Positions 5,399-5,420 of a stretch of DNA of 5,420 nucleotides are shown piece by piece (position 1 is the first letter of the stretch; the number at the start of each line of letters is the position of its first letter). The position numbers and the translations under genes were made by a program. The notes beneath the pieces are model-generated. The model was given only the letters and a program-made list of their open reading frames with translations, was not told where the DNA came from and made no database searches. Source of the stretch: an uncultured Eubacteriales bacterium (GTDB taxonomy: Bacteria > Bacillota > Clostridia > Peptostreptococcales > Anaerovoracaceae); NCBI GenBank assembly GCA_902766915.1, contig CACXFN010000044.1:1-5420 (forward strand), given 5' to 3'.

Positions 5399-5420
5399 TT
5401 TGGCGCGAAAATATACGCGA

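Overview
The window looks like a chromosomal segment of a low-to-moderate-GC Gram-positive anaerobe, most likely class Clostridia. The signs are AT-rich coding sequence with AGA/ATA-heavy codon use, purine-rich ribosome binding sites, a YhaM-type exonuclease (a Firmicutes family), and a RecD2 helicase gene joined to a ComF gene. I cannot place it more precisely from the sequence alone. No phage, transposon, CRISPR array or defence system is visible. The gene content is housekeeping; the unusual part is what lies between the genes.

Layout: a tRNA-Asn(GTT) gene (4-78, minus strand) is read leftward out of the window from a near-consensus sigma-A promoter (112-141). The divergent intergenic stretch to 343 holds a GC-rich 11-nt tandem array (170-213), a pair of direct repeats (240-269) and an extended -10 promoter (274-302). 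Then come four plus-strand genes: an OmpR-family response regulator with no adjacent kinase (344-1057); a YhaM-like 3'-5' exonuclease (1207-2175); a RecD2 helicase (2340-4580); and a ComF-family phosphoribosyltransferase-fold protein (4577-5398). The last two overlap by 4 nt at ATGA. The gap between regulator and yhaM is 149 nt, and that between yhaM and recD2 is 164 nt.

How the genes relate: yhaM, recD2 and comF all act on nucleic acids (3'-end trimming of RNA or ssDNA, 5'-3' duplex unwinding, and uptake of transforming ssDNA). recD2 and comF are almost certainly translationally coupled. Whether the regulator and yhaM share that transcript is open. No convincing rho-independent terminator is visible anywhere, but a 36-nt stem-loop without a U-tract follows yhaM.

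Main unusual observation: every intergenic gap of appreciable size, and one insertion inside comF, carries a degenerate short-period tandem array. The units differ: 11 nt GC-rich; 13/14 nt ATCAA-type; 14 nt CTTGCAACYAA; and 12 nt ATCAA-type, in frame, in comF. Array 2 and the comF array resemble each other. This suggests that some local repeat-generating process has shaped gaps and one coding linker in this genome; the mechanism is unknown and the idea is inference.
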